The notes below the pieces were generated by a model. It ran no database searches and was not told the origin of the DNA. It was given only the letters and a program-made list of their open reading frames with translations. Positions 57,140-64,000 of a stretch of DNA of 64,000 nucleotides are shown piece by piece. This stretch comes from Rhodococcus koreensis. Its GTDB lineage: Bacteria; Actinomycetota; Actinomycetes; Mycobacteriales; Mycobacteriaceae. The translations under genes were made by a program, and so were the position numbers. Location: the NCBI RefSeq assembly GCF_900105905.1, contig NZ_FNSV01000005.1:1116001-1180000 (forward strand). Direction: 5' to 3'. Positions within the stretch are counted from its first letter, which is position 1. Each line of letters starts with the position of its first letter.

Positions 57140-57715
57140 TCATTCATTCCAGGCCTTCGCCAGCAGCCCCCGGGTCTCGCGCAGCAATTGCGGCATGACC
57201 TTGACCCCGGCGAGGACCGTGATGAAGTTCGCGTCTCCGCCCCAGCGCGGAACGATGTGCTGATGCAGGTGCTCGGCGAGCGAACCACCCGCCGCCGCAC
57301 CGAGATTGAGGCCGACGTTGAAACCGTCCGGCCGCGACACCCGCTTGATCACGCGCAGCGCCTGCTGTGTGAACGACATCAGCTCGGCGCTTTCCTCTTC
57401 CGTCAGGTCCTCGAGCGCCGCGACCTTGCGGTAGGGCACCACCATCAGGTGCCCCGGGTTGTACGGGTACAGGTTGAGCACCGCGTACACGTGCTCCCCG
57501 CGGGCGACGATCAGCCCGTCCTCGTCGTCCATCTTCGGGATGTCGATGAACGGCTCGTTCGGGGTGTCCCGCGACTTCGGCGTCTCGGCGATGTACGACA
57601 TGCGGTGCGGCGACCAGATCCGCTGAAGGTGATCGGGCTCGCCGGGGCCGCGGTCGACCAGGCGGCCGGGGCCGCCGAGCATCTCGTCGGCCGTCAGGTC
57701 GTCACCTCCGGTCAT
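57140..57715 (-). CDS. HIT-family hydrolase/phosphorylase, Rv2613c-like
   Basis: A 191-residue histidine-triad protein. The triad is SLAEHLHQHIVPRWGG (HxHxHxx), preceded by LNLYPYNPGHLMVVPYRKVA. The M. tuberculosis ortholog Rv2613c has been described as an Ap4A phosphorylase, so nucleotide polyphosphate breakdown is likely. Start ATG 57715 (MTGGDDLTADEM) has AGGAAGG about nine bases upstream; a GTG at 57724 overlapping the thrS stop is possible but too close to the ribosome site. Confidence 0.9.
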   Translation of the reverse strand: MTGGDDLTADEMLGGPGRLVDRGPGEPDHLQRIWSPHRMSYIAETPKSRDTPNEPFIDIPKMDDEDGLIVARGEHVYAVLNLYPYNPGHLMVVPYRKVAALEDLTEEESAELMSFTQQALRVIKRVSRPDGFNVGLNLGAAAGGSLAEHLHQHIVPRWGGDANFITVLAGVKVMPQLLRETRGLLAKAWNE

Positions 57716-57720
57716 GTGCG

Positions 57721-59778
57721 TCACCCTTCCTGACCGGATTGCAGCAGTTCCGCGGTCGGCGAGGCGTTCTCGCGGCGGCCGATCCACTCGGTGACGATGC
57801 GCACGGCGTCGTCCACGGACACCCCGTTGACCTGGGTGCCGTCGCGGAATCGGAAGCTTACGGCGCCGGCTTCGACGTCGCGCGCACCCGCCAGCAGCAT
57901 GAACGGCACCTTCTGCGCCGTGTGGTTGAAGATCTTCTTCTGCATGCGGTCGTCGCTCGCGTCGACCTCGGCGCGGACACCGGCGGCCTTCAGCCGCTTC
58001 ACCACGTCGAAGAGGTGATCGGCGAACGTCTCGGCCACCGGGATGCCGACCACCTGGACGGGCGCCAGCCAGGCGGGGAACGCACCCGCGTAGTGCTCGG
58101 TGAGCACACCGAAGAACCGTTCGATGGAGCCGAACAGGGCCCGGTGGATCATCACCGGCCGCTGCTTGGTGCCGTCGTTGGCGGTGTATTCGAGGTCGAA
58201 CCGCTCGGGCAGGTTGAAGTCGAGCTGAATGGTCGACATCTGCCAGGTGCGCCCCAGGGCGTCCTGCACCTGCACCGAGATCTTCGGGCCGTAGAACGCG
58301 GCGCCACCCGGATCGGGAACGAGGTTCAGCCCCGACGACTCCGCGACCTCGGCCAGCGTCGCCGTCGCTTCCTCCCACACGGCGTCGTCGCCGACGAACT
58401 TGTCCGGGTTCTTGGTGGACAGCTCGAGGTAGAAGTCGTCCAGTCCGTAGTCCTTCAGCAGGCCGAGGACGAACTGCAGGGTGGTCGCCAGTTCGTCGCG
58501 CATCTGCTCGCGGGTGCAGTAGATGTGCGCGTCGTCCTGCGTCATACCCCGCACGCGGGTCAGTCCGTGGACGACACCCGACTTCTCGTACCGGTACACC
58601 GAACCGAACTCGAAGAGCCGCAACGGCAGTTCGCGGTACGACCGTCCGCGGGACCGGAAGATGAGGTTGTGCATCGGGCAGTTCATCGGCTTGAGGTAGT
58701 AGTCCTGGCCCGGCTTGCGCACGGTGCCGTCCTCGTTCAGTTCCTCGTCGATGTGCATCGCGGGGAACATGCCGTCGCGGTACCAGTCCAGGTGACCCGA
58801 CACCTCGTAGAGGTGGCCCTTGGTGATGTGGGGGGTGTTGACGAACTCGTACCCCTCCTCGACGTGGCGCTTGCGGGAGTAGTCCTCCATCTCGGTGCGG
58901 ATGATCCCGCCCCGGGGATGGAACACGGGCAGTCCCGAGCCGAGCTCGTCGGGGAAGCTGAACAGGTCGAGTTCCGACCCCAGTTTGCGGTGGTCGCGGC
59001 GCTCGGCCTCGGCGAGCAGTTCCAGGTGCTGCTCCTGCGCCTCCGCCGACTCCCACGCGGTGCCGTAGATGCGCTGGAGGTCGGCGTTGTCCTGGTTGCC
59101 GCGCCAGTACGCCGCCGAGCTGCGGGTGAGCTTGAACGCGGGGATGTGCTTGGTGGTGGGAATGTGCGGGCCGCGGCACAGGTCACCCCACACCTTCTCG
59201 CCGGTCCGCGGGTCCAGGTTGTCGTAGATGGTGAGCTCGTTGCCGCCCACCTCCATGATCTCCGGATCGTCGATTCCCGACTTGTCGTCGATGAGTTCGA
59301 GCTTGAAGGGCTCGTTCGCCAGTTCGGCGCGGGCCTCCTCCAGCGAATCGACGACGCGGCGCGAGAACCGCTGTGATCCCTTGACGATCTTCTTCATCCG
59401 CTTCTCGAGGTTCGCGAGGTCCTCGGGAGTGAAGGGGCGTTCGACGGCGAAGTCGTAGTAGAAGCCGTCCTTGATCGGCGGGCCGATGCCGAGTTTGGCC
59501 TCGGGGAATTCCTGCTGGACAGCCTGCGCGAGCACGTGCGCCGCCGAGTGGCGGATGACGCTGCGGCCGTCGTCGGTGTTCGCCGCGACCGGTTCGACCT
59601 CGACGTCGGCGTCGGGCACCCAGGACAGGTCCTTGAGCTGGCCCTCGGCGTCACGGACCACGACGACGACGTCCGGGCCCTTGCTGGGGTAGCCGGCCTC
59701 CCGAACCGCTGTACCGGCCGTCGTCCCCGCGGGCACCCGGACGAGGGTGGCTGGGGCGGCGGATGCGGGGGTGCTCAC
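57721..59778 (-). CDS. thrS: Threonyl-tRNA synthetase
   Basis: A 685-residue class II synthetase starting at GTG. N-terminal TGS domain, the editing domain with HxxxH ([20 protein letters not shown]) and its CRGPHIP zinc region, motif 2 ([20 protein letters not shown] with DDAHIYC) and motif 3 ([20 protein letters not shown]), then the anticodon domain. All active-site and editing elements are present. It heads the transcript that continues into the HIT, pgsA, patA, pimA genes. Confidence 0.97.
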   Translation of the reverse strand: MSTPASAAPATLVRVPAGTTAGTAVREAGYPSKGPDVVVVVRDAEGQLKDLSWVPDADVEVEPVAANTDDGRSVIRHSAAHVLAQAVQQEFPEAKLGIGPPIKDGFYYDFAVERPFTPEDLANLEKRMKKIVKGSQRFSRRVVDSLEEARAELANEPFKLELIDDKSGIDDPEIMEVGGNELTIYDNLDPRTGEKVWGDLCRGPHIPTTKHIPAFKLTRSSAAYWRGNQDNADLQRIYGTAWESAEAQEQHLELLAEAERRDHRKLGSELDLFSFPDELGSGLPVFHPRGGIIRTEMEDYSRKRHVEEGYEFVNTPHITKGHLYEVSGHLDWYRDGMFPAMHIDEELNEDGTVRKPGQDYYLKPMNCPMHNLIFRSRGRSYRELPLRLFEFGSVYRYEKSGVVHGLTRVRGMTQDDAHIYCTREQMRDELATTLQFVLGLLKDYGLDDFYLELSTKNPDKFVGDDAVWEEATATLAEVAESSGLNLVPDPGGAAFYGPKISVQVQDALGRTWQMSTIQLDFNLPERFDLEYTANDGTKQRPVMIHRALFGSIERFFGVLTEHYAGAFPAWLAPVQVVGIPVAETFADHLFDVVKRLKAAGVRAEVDASDDRMQKKIFNHTAQKVPFMLLAGARDVEAGAVSFRFRDGTQVNGVSVDDAVRIVTEWIGRRENASPTAELLQSGQEG

Positions 59779-59873
59779 GGCGATGTTCTCCTAGGTGAGG
59801 TGTGCGGTGCAGACATGGTGAATGTGCCAGCCCATGTTATCGGCCCAGCAGTGACACCCAATCATGCGTCCGG

Positions 59874-60347
59874 CTAGAGCGGGCTCTCCAGCCACGGGTA
59901 GTCGAGGCCGATCCACGTCCCGACGAGCCCGAACGTCCCGAGCAACCACAGCGTGGCGAGTACGACGGCACACGTCAGCAGCGCGCCCGCCCCCTTGACC
60001 ACCAGCGACTGCCGCGAGAACCAGTCCATGAACTTGTCGTAGCGCTGCCGCGCGTAGTGCAGCAACCGGTGCGCCCACGCGAACTCGGACGCGAGGATTC
60101 CGAGCCCCGCGAATACGATCAGCCAGCCGGGGCCGGGGTACGGGATCGCGACGATCCCGGCGGCGAGCACGAGAACGCCGATCACCCCCACCACGATGCG
60201 GTACGCCAGGTTGAGGCTCGGGCGCGCGGCGACGTGTGCCCGCCACCGGCGCCAGCGGCTCTCCGCTTCCTGGAACGGGGACAGATCCGAGTCGTCCACA
60301 TCCCCGTTCTCGGGCGCGGGTCCCGGTCGAGCTTCTCTGCTGGTCAC
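59874..60347 (-). CDS. PGPGW-motif transmembrane protein (TIGR02611-like)
   Basis: A 157-residue protein starting at GTG. After a charged 45-residue N-terminus come transmembrane helices with the signature AIPYPGPGWLIVFAGLGILA, then an amphipathic helix EFAWAHRLLHYARQRYDKFM and a final hydrophobic helix. The family is small and of unknown function. It is 27 bases upstream of rtcB's 3' end on the same strand and may be read through from it. Confidence 0.85.
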   Translation of the reverse strand: MTSREARPGPAPENGDVDDSDLSPFQEAESRWRRWRAHVAARPSLNLAYRIVVGVIGVLVLAAGIVAIPYPGPGWLIVFAGLGILASEFAWAHRLLHYARQRYDKFMDWFSRQSLVVKGAGALLTCAVVLATLWLLGTFGLVGTWIGLDYPWLESPL

Positions 60348-60376
60348 CAGTCCACCCTACCGACCGCGACCTGCGG

Positions 60377-61579
60377 TCACCCCTTCACACAGACGACCTG
60401 CCGCAGGTGTGCCACGACCTCGACGAGATCGGCCTGCGCTTCGATCACCTGCTCGATGTCCTTGTAGGCGCCGGGGATCTCGTCGATCACGCCGGCGTCC
60501 TTGCGCGACTCGACGCCGGACGTCTGCCGCACCAGGTCGTCGACGGTGAACCTCTTCTTCGCCTTGGTGCGGCTCATCGTCCGTCCCGCCCCGTGCGACG
60601 CCGAATTGAACGACAACTCGGAGCCCAGGCCCCGCACCACGTAGGAACCGGTGCCCATCGACCCGGGGATGAGTCCGAGATCACCCCGGCCCGCCCGGAT
60701 CGCGCCCTTACGCGTGACGAGCATCGGCTCGCCGTCGACGATCTCCTCCGACACATAGTTGTGGTGACAGGAGATCGGCTCGTCGAAGCGCACCGTCCTG
60801 CCGGGCAGGGACTGCCGGAAGGCCTGCATCACCAACGTGAGCATGACGGCACGGTTCCGGGCCGCGTATTCCTGCGCCCACGTCAGGTCGTGGCGGTACG
60901 CGTCCATCTCCTTGCTGCCTGCGAGGAACACCGCGAGATCGCGATCGACCAGCCGCTGGTTGTGCGGCAGGGCCCGCGCCACCGCGATGTGCCGCTCCGC
61001 CAGCTCCTTACCGATGTTGCGTGACCCGGAGTGCAGCATCAGCCAGACCTCGTCGGCGTCCGACAGGCACACCTCGATGAAGTGGTTGCCGCCGCCGAGG
61101 GTGCCGATCTGCTTCATCGCCCGCGACTCCCGGGACTGCACGCCGGAATGCAGGTCGCCGAACTCCTGCCAGAAGCGGTGCCACCCCTTCTTCACTCCCC
61201 CGGCATCCGTACCCAGCGCGCCGACGTTCACCGAGTGCTCGTGCATGGCGAAACCGACGGGCACCGCCCGCTCGATGTGCGACCTCATCGACCGCAGGCT
61301 GTCGGGCAGGTCGCCCGCGGTCACATCGGTCCGGACCGCCGTCATTCCGCAGCCGATGTCGACGCCGACCGCCGCGGGGGCGACCGCCGCCCGCATCGCG
61401 ATGACGGAACCGACCGTCGCGCCCTTGCCCACGTGGACGTCGGGCATGACGCGGACCCCGTGCACCCACGGCAGGTCCGCCATGTTCCGCAGCTGCTGCA
61501 ACGCCGCCTGCTCGATGGTCTGCTCCTCCGCCCACATCAATGTCGGCGCGGTGGTGCCTTCCAGCCTCACGGGGAACAT
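60377..61579 (-). CDS. rtcB: RNA-splicing ligase RtcB
   Basis: A 400-residue RNA ligase that joins 2',3'-cyclic phosphate or 3'-phosphate ends to 5'-OH ends with GTP and Mn2+. Visible landmarks are MPDVHVGKGATVGSVIA, VGVDIGCGMTAVRTDV (metal-binding Asp/Cys), TLGGGNHFIEVCL, LMLHSGSRNIGKELAE, CHHNYVSEE and SASHGAGRTMSRTKA with the guanylated His. No archease gene is adjacent. M. tuberculosis Rv2631 is the ortholog. Confidence 0.95.
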   Translation of the reverse strand: MFPVRLEGTTAPTLMWAEEQTIEQAALQQLRNMADLPWVHGVRVMPDVHVGKGATVGSVIAMRAAVAPAAVGVDIGCGMTAVRTDVTAGDLPDSLRSMRSHIERAVPVGFAMHEHSVNVGALGTDAGGVKKGWHRFWQEFGDLHSGVQSRESRAMKQIGTLGGGNHFIEVCLSDADEVWLMLHSGSRNIGKELAERHIAVARALPHNQRLVDRDLAVFLAGSKEMDAYRHDLTWAQEYAARNRAVMLTLVMQAFRQSLPGRTVRFDEPISCHHNYVSEEIVDGEPMLVTRKGAIRAGRGDLGLIPGSMGTGSYVVRGLGSELSFNSASHGAGRTMSRTKAKKRFTVDDLVRQTSGVESRKDAGVIDEIPGAYKDIEQVIEAQADLVEVVAHLRQVVCVKG

Positions 61580-61687
61580 GGGACTTCAATCCTTCGGTAG
61601 CGGATCACCCGGGAAATTTCGGCCGGCTCAGTTCATTGTCCGTCGCGCCGGAGAGTGGCAACAACCGATTTTCCGAGTGCGCACACG

Positions 61688-61728
61688 AAAAAGAAGAGGC
61701 CGTTTCCGATTTCGGAAACGACCTCTTC
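61688..61728 (-). terminator. Intrinsic terminator after tRNA-Val(CAC)
   Basis: On the minus strand GAAGAGG and CGTTTCCG arms pair with their complements (one mismatch between the two stem parts) and are followed by TTTTT. It is the best canonical terminator in the window, ending the tRNA transcript before it reaches rtcB. Confidence 0.85.
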
Positions 61729-61734
61729 TCTCGG

Positions 61735-61806
61735 TGGTCCCGGCTGGGATCGAACCAGCGACCTTCCCGGTGTGAACGGGACGCTCTTCCACTGAGCCAC
61801 GGGACC
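61735..61806 (-). tRNA. tRNA-Val, anticodon CAC
   Basis: A 72-base cloverleaf with acceptor GGTCCCG..., D loop with GGCTCAGTGG, anticodon loop TTCACAC and T arm GGTTCGATCC. The acceptor arms GGTCCC/GGGACC pair perfectly. CCA is not encoded. It reads GUG codons. Confidence 0.93.
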
Positions 61807-62058
61807 GAGGCGCGCCAGACACTCGCGCTCGAACGAGTTGGAACATTAACAGACCCGGCGGCCGAACGAAAATCACCCCGATGGGATTCGTGTGGGATTC
61901 GTGCCGGACCCCGCATGCGGCGCGCCCGCGACCCGGTCCCGTTCACACGCAGTTCACCGTCTGATGCCTTGACCTGCAGATTTGTAACTATCGCGGATGG
62001 TCGGCTAATGTTCTCAACCGCACCACGGAGAACATTCTCCGCGAGTTACACGGTGCAT
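61807..62058 (+). promoter_or_regulatory. Promoter region of the tRNA cluster with a long inverted repeat
   Basis: No gene is seen in these 250 bases. A plausible promoter is TTGTAA (61982-61987), 18 bases, TAATGT (62006-62011). The -10 box lies in a nine-base inverted repeat AATGTTCTC (62007-62015) and GAGAACATT (62028-62036), and a second overlapping palindrome CGGAGAA-CA-TTCTCCG sits at 62026-62041. The palindromes may bind a regulator or fold the 5' leader of the tRNA precursor. Confidence 0.45.
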
Positions 62059-62131
62059 GCGGACGTGGCGCAGCTGGTAGCGCACAACCTTGCCAAGGTT
62101 GGGGTCGCGGGTTCGAATCCCGTCGTCCGCT
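62059..62131 (+). tRNA. tRNA-Gly, anticodon GCC (first copy)
   Basis: A 73-base cloverleaf: acceptor GCGGACG paired with CGTCCGC, anticodon loop TTGCCAA, T arm GGTTCGAATCC. Identical to the copy at 62380. Confidence 0.95.
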
Positions 62132-62155
62132 CGAGAGGTTGGACTCAACCTTTAC

Positions 62156-62226
62156 GGTGGAGTGGCCGAGTGGTGAGGCAACGGCCTGCAAAGCCGTGCA
62201 CACGGGTTCGATTCCCGTCTCCACCT
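62156..62226 (+). tRNA. tRNA-Cys, anticodon GCA
   Basis: A 71-base cloverleaf: acceptor GGTGGAG with CTCCACC, anticodon loop CTGCAAA, T arm GGTTCGATTCC. The only cysteine tRNA in the window and not duplicated. Confidence 0.94.
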
Positions 62227-62227
62227 C

Positions 62228-62299
62228 GCGCGATTAGCTCAGCGGGAGAGCGCTTCCCTGACACGGAAGAGGTCACTGGTTCAATCCCAGTATCGCGCA
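62228..62299 (+). tRNA. tRNA-Val, anticodon GAC (first copy)
   Basis: A 72-base cloverleaf: acceptor GCGCGAT with ATCGCGC, anticodon loop CTGACAC, T arm GGTTCAATCC. It begins one base after tRNA-Cys, so the two are processed from one precursor. Confidence 0.95.
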
Positions 62300-62354
62300 C
62301 CGAGATAGATGCTAGATGCTCGACTGTTAGATGTTTGACTTGCTCGACAGTGAC

Positions 62355-62370
62355 GGCCCCGCAAGGGGCC
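62355..62370 (+). terminator. Small hairpin between the two tRNA blocks
   Basis: GGCCCC-GCAA-GGGGCC with a GNRA tetraloop, followed by TT. It may partly end transcription after the first tRNA-Val or act as a processing site. Confidence 0.45.
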
Positions 62371-62379
62371 TTCACGAAT

Positions 62380-62452
62380 GCGGACGTGGCGCAGCTGGTA
62401 GCGCACAACCTTGCCAAGGTTGGGGTCGCGGGTTCGAATCCCGTCGTCCGCT
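62380..62452 (+). tRNA. tRNA-Gly, anticodon GCC (second copy)
   Basis: Base-for-base identical to the copy at 62059 across all 73 positions, followed by a run of T (CTCTTTTTT) before the next tRNA. Confidence 0.95.
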
Positions 62453-62468
62453 CTCTTTTTTCCGTCCC

Positions 62469-62540
62469 GCGCGATTAGCTCAGCGGGAGAGCGCTTCCCT
62501 GACACGGAAGAGGTCACTGGTTCAATCCCAGTATCGCGCA
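62469..62540 (+). tRNA. tRNA-Val, anticodon GAC (second copy)
   Basis: Identical to the copy at 62228 across 72 bases; here the next three bases happen to be CCA. It is followed by the strong hairpin at 62567. Confidence 0.95.
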
Positions 62541-62566
62541 CCATTTCGCGTTCAACAGAACAGTTC

Positions 62567-62607
62567 ACGACGTGCGGCCCCGGTCACAGACCGGGGCCGC
62601 ACGTCGT
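62567..62607. terminator. Strong hairpin ending the tRNA cluster and the LeuA-domain gene
   Basis: A perfect 18-bp inverted repeat (62567-62584 with 62590-62607, five-base loop) lies between the last tRNA and the stop of the convergent gene at 62614. Confidence 0.8.
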
Positions 62608-62613
62608 TGTGCG

Positions 62614-63102
62614 TCAGGCGGGTCGGAGCCGGTTGGCGCCGGAGATCATCGCCCGCAGAGTCGATTCCGTGCCGGACTCCCCGATTCCCATCGCCCAGAG
62701 CCGGATGCCGGCACTCTCACACAGCAGGAAGGTCGCTGTGCGGTGCCCGATCTCGTGCTGATGGAAAGACAGGATCTCCATCGCACACCCCGCGTCGTAC
62801 AGCATCGAGGTCATGGCGGCGACGGGGCCGGGCGCGCTCGCACCGGTCTTGCAGATCGATTCGCCGATGCCGAGGGTAGCTTCGAAATCCCACATTCCGG
62901 GTCCGGTCTTCGTTTCCGACCAGCTACCCAGGCGGAACGGGCCGTTGGACGGCGCGTAGACGGTGTCGAACGCCTTCCAGGCCATTCCGGCGGCCTCGGT
63001 GCGGAGTTCCGACGGCAGCGACTTGCCGTGGCGGGCGGCGAACGGGTCGGCGGCCGGTGCCGACGAGGGAAAGGTCGAAGCGAAAGAAGTGTTGGCGCTC
63101 AT
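62614..63102 (-). CDS. Stand-alone LeuA-type regulatory (leucine-binding) domain protein
   Basis: A 162-residue protein resembling only the C-terminal regulatory domain of 2-isopropylmalate synthase. The match is clearest in GPVAAMTSMLYDAGCAMEIL followed by SFHQHE, and in the end segment RLWAMGIGESGTESTLRAMI, which corresponds to the VWGVGI..S.TTASL.AV.SA.NR end of mycobacterial LeuA. The TIM-barrel catalytic domain is absent, and the first ~40 residues are low complexity. ATG 63102 has AGGAAG about nine bases upstream; that site can pair with GGTCCTCC in the leader. It may sense leucine or form mixed oligomers with LeuA. A long frame to 63147 would overlap the leader and is rejected. Confidence 0.75.
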   Translation of the reverse strand: MSANTSFASTFPSSAPAADPFAARHGKSLPSELRTEAAGMAWKAFDTVYAPSNGPFRLGSWSETKTGPGMWDFEATLGIGESICKTGASAPGPVAAMTSMLYDAGCAMEILSFHQHEIGHRTATFLLCESAGIRLWAMGIGESGTESTLRAMISGANRLRPA

Positions 63103-63174
63103 TCTCGTGGTCTTCCTGAAAGGAGGGAGGACCAACGCGTAGCTCAACGACCCGCAGCGAGGGGTCGGTCCGTA
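63103..63174 (-). promoter_or_regulatory. Attenuator leader of the LeuA-domain gene
   Basis: Between leader peptide and gene the RNA can form competing pairs: CGUAGC in the leader ORF with GCUACG; GGGGUC of the last codons with GACCCC; GACCC with GGGUC; GGACC with GGUCC; and GGUCCUCC (63126-63133) with the ribosome-site segment AGGAAGACC (63109-63117). This is the logic of translational or transcriptional attenuation: a ribosome stalled in the leader changes which pair forms and frees the ribosome site. Actinobacterial leuA genes are known to have leucine leaders of this sort. Confidence 0.65.
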
Positions 63175-63216
63175 TCAGACCCCGCTACGGCGGAGAACTA
63201 CGAGGATGCGCTGCAT
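63175..63216 (-). CDS. Branched-chain-amino-acid leader peptide
   Basis: A 13-residue ORF, MQRILVVLRRSGV, in which six of thirteen residues are Leu, Val or Ile (including two CUC Leu codons). It ends 72 bases before the LeuA-domain gene. No ribosome site precedes it; the ATG is seven bases after a TACAGT -10 box, so it is probably the first codon of a leaderless transcript. Confidence 0.7.
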   Translation of the reverse strand: MQRILVVLRRSGV

Positions 63217-63223
63217 GGAGGAC

Positions 63224-63253
63224 ACTGTAAGCGACAACCGTCCGCCGAGACAA
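63224..63253 (-). promoter_or_regulatory. Promoter of the leader peptide / LeuA-domain transcript
   Basis: Minus-strand TTGTCT (-35, 63253-63248), 18 bases, TACAGT (-10, 63229-63224). Transcription would start at or next to the leader ATG at 63216. Confidence 0.55.
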
Positions 63254-63332
63254 CCCCGGTGCGTGCGGTAGTGCCGGCGACGGTCGGGTGACGAAATCGT
63301 TACCCCTGCTTCTGGAACGTGAGGAATTCCTC
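63254..63332. promoter_or_regulatory. Divergent regulatory region with palindromes
   Basis: Between the leucine leader and the MFS leader ORF. It holds GGT-G-ACGA-AA-TCGT-T-ACC (63287-63304, one mismatch per arm) and the perfect palindrome GAGGAATTCCTC (63321-63332) that ends at the start of the small ORF. Both are candidate protein-binding sites; no clear -10/-35 pair can be named for the plus strand. Confidence 0.4.
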
Positions 63333-63374
63333 ATGTATCGTCGACTTTGCCATCCACCCCCCCGATGGCAATGA
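63333..63374 (+). CDS. Possible leader ORF before the MFS gene
   Basis: A 13-residue frame (MYRRLCHPPPRWQ) whose stop codon TGA forms the first bases of a 12-bp hairpin arm. It contains three consecutive prolines and rare Trp/Cys. A stop codon entering the hairpin is the geometry expected for leader-peptide control, but the GAGGAATTCCTC palindrome just before the ATG is only a weak ribosome site. Confidence 0.35.
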   Translation: MYRRLCHPPPRWQ

Positions 63375-63411
63375 GCCCCAGCCATGACCCCCCATCCAAG
63401 GCTGGGGCTCA
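63372..63411 (+). terminator. Terminator-like hairpin in the MFS leader
   Basis: TGAGCCCCAGCC (63372-63383) pairs perfectly with GGCTGGGGCTCA (63400-63411) around a 16-base loop and is followed by a T-rich GTCTTGTT. It lies 130 bases before the MFS start, so it could be an attenuator or the end of a small RNA. Confidence 0.55.
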
Positions 63412-63494
63412 GTCTTGTTCCGGGCACCTCACCGACCGTCGCTTTCGGACATATCGCCCGCCGATCCGGAGAACGCTGCGCATCCCCGCAAAGT

Positions 63495-63512
63495 ATTGGA
63501 CACTCGTCCAAT
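63495..63512. promoter_or_regulatory. TetR-type palindrome before the MFS gene
   Basis: ATTGGAC-ACTC-GTCCAAT, perfect seven-base arms with a four-base centre, ends 31 bases before the MFS start. The TTGGAC/GTCCAA form is typical of TetR-family operators. The regulator is not in the window to the left and may lie beyond the right edge. Confidence 0.6.
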
Positions 63513-63543
63513 CATCGGATGTCCACGATCGAAGGCCGGCCCC

Positions 63544-64000
63544 ATGACGGATCCACCACGCGCGGAAGTGTCCACCGACCACCGATCGGCACGGATCGCC
63601 GCCGCGGCCGCCTTCGGACTGCAGGGTTTTCTCCTCGCAGCCGTCCTCACCCAGCTGCCGCAGTACCAGGACCGATTCGGGTTCGACGACACGGTCATCG
63701 TGGTCGCCGTCGTGACCGTGTCCCTCATCGCCGGGGCGGGCAGCATCCTCGCCGAGCACCTGGCCCGCCGATTCTCCAGCAGGACGGCACTGCAACTCGG
63801 GCTCGCGACGATCGCGGCCGCAGGCGGGGTGCTCGGTTTCAGCCCGAACACCGCCGCCTTCTTCGTCTGCCTGTCCGCGTACGGGGCCGGACTCGGCATC
63901 GTCGACGCCGCCGCCAACATGCAGGCGGTGACGATCCAGCACGCCTACGGCCGCTTCATCCTGTCGTCGTTCCACGCGGTGTGGAGTGTCGGCGCCATTG
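63544..64000 (+). CDS. MFS transporter, N-terminal part (cut by window edge)
   Basis: The first 152 codons of a major facilitator. Four to five hydrophobic segments are visible (AAAAFGLQGFLLAAVLTQL, VIVVAVVTVSLIAGAGSILA, LQLGLATIAAAGGVLGFSPN, FFVCLSAYGAGLGIVDAAAN). The EHLARRFSSRTAL loop between helices 2 and 3 holds the place of the MFS A-motif. The substrate cannot be told; a TetR-like operator upstream suggests an inducible efflux role. The gene continues past the right end. Confidence 0.8.
   Translation, partial: MTDPPRAEVSTDHRSARIAAAAAFGLQGFLLAAVLTQLPQYQDRFGFDDTVIVVAVVTVSLIAGAGSILAEHLARRFSSRTALQLGLATIAAAGGVLGFSPNTAAFFVCLSAYGAGLGIVDAAANMQAVTIQHAYGRFILSSFHAVWSVGAI

Noticed and set aside
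57739-59376. 545-codon plus-strand frame opposite thrS
   Set aside because: Antisense shadow of thrS with no family signature and no ribosome site.
63103-63147. Longer start for the LeuA-domain protein
   Set aside because: The extension has no ribosome site, covers the attenuator hairpins and has a basic non-family sequence; ATG 63102 has a proper site.

Overview
ORGANISM. The window is high-GC actinobacterial DNA, most likely from Rhodococcus or a close mycolic-acid-containing relative. Gene content and order follow the Mycobacterium tuberculosis stretch of roughly Rv2567 to Rv2631: CP-ATP-grasp/alpha-E, transglutaminase, DUF389, aspS, YpfJ peptidase, Rv2578c-type radical SAM, hisS, MBL hydrolase, cyclophilin, rel, apt, Rv2585c-type lipoprotein, secF-secD-yajC, ruvB-ruvA-ruvC, yebC, pdxT-tesB-pdxS, Nudix-pimA-patA-pgsA-HIT-thrS, rtcB. 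GTG and TTG starts and 1-4 base ATGA/GTGA gene overlaps are common. Names are from reading the translations; no database search was possible. LAYOUT 1-10.4 kb: peptide-ligase/transglutaminase cluster cut by the window edge, DUF389, aspS, a zinc peptidase, an ArsR-SRPBCC pair with a palindromic operator array, a small secreted protein, a radical SAM enzyme and a RidA-like protein. 10.5-31.7 kb: accessory block placed between the radical SAM gene and hisS. It holds a K+ channel/RCK protein, a class A PBP with a TTG start, a Cfa-type methyltransferase, an IS200/IS605-type element with intact tnpA and tnpB, an orphan ANTAR protein, an ABCG-type half transporter, an HD-GYP-like/LuxR protein whose metal-site residues are degenerate and which is preceded by four 15-bp tandem repeats, a DapB-like dehydrogenase, a second ArsR-SRPBCC module with a DHFR-like reductase, a permease/DUF1989/DUF1989/carboxyltransferase operon facing a TetR gene, and a type VII secretion-like substrate pair. 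31.7-61.6 kb: conserved housekeeping backbone covering translation, stringent response, Sec accessory export, Holliday junction processing, PLP synthesis and phosphatidylinositol mannoside synthesis. Two local expansions relative to M. tuberculosis are seen: tandem cyclophilins and duplicated tesB genes between pdxS and pdxT. 61.6-64 kb: one tRNA on the minus strand, then a five-tRNA plus-strand cluster with an exact Gly...Val duplication, an orphan LeuA-type regulatory-domain protein behind a branched-chain-amino-acid leader peptide, and the start of an MFS transporter behind a possible leader ORF, hairpin and TetR-type palindrome. HOW THE GENES WORK TOGETHER. The pimA-patA-pgsA genes overlap and make the first PIM glycolipids of the cell envelope. 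secDF-yajC drive Sec export. pdxS and pdxT make PLP. rel/apt link nucleotide salvage with (p)ppGpp. The permease operon probably imports and processes a small nitrogen compound of the urea/guanidine type, but the biotin carboxylase half of the enzyme is missing here. MOST INTERESTING POINTS. The leucine-type attenuator driving a stand-alone LeuA regulatory domain (62614-63253) is the best candidate for an undescribed regulatory arrangement. The carboxyltransferase-only DUF1989 operon, the degenerate HD/LuxR regulator with its repeats, and a GntR gene whose operator runs into a probably leaderless start codon follow.
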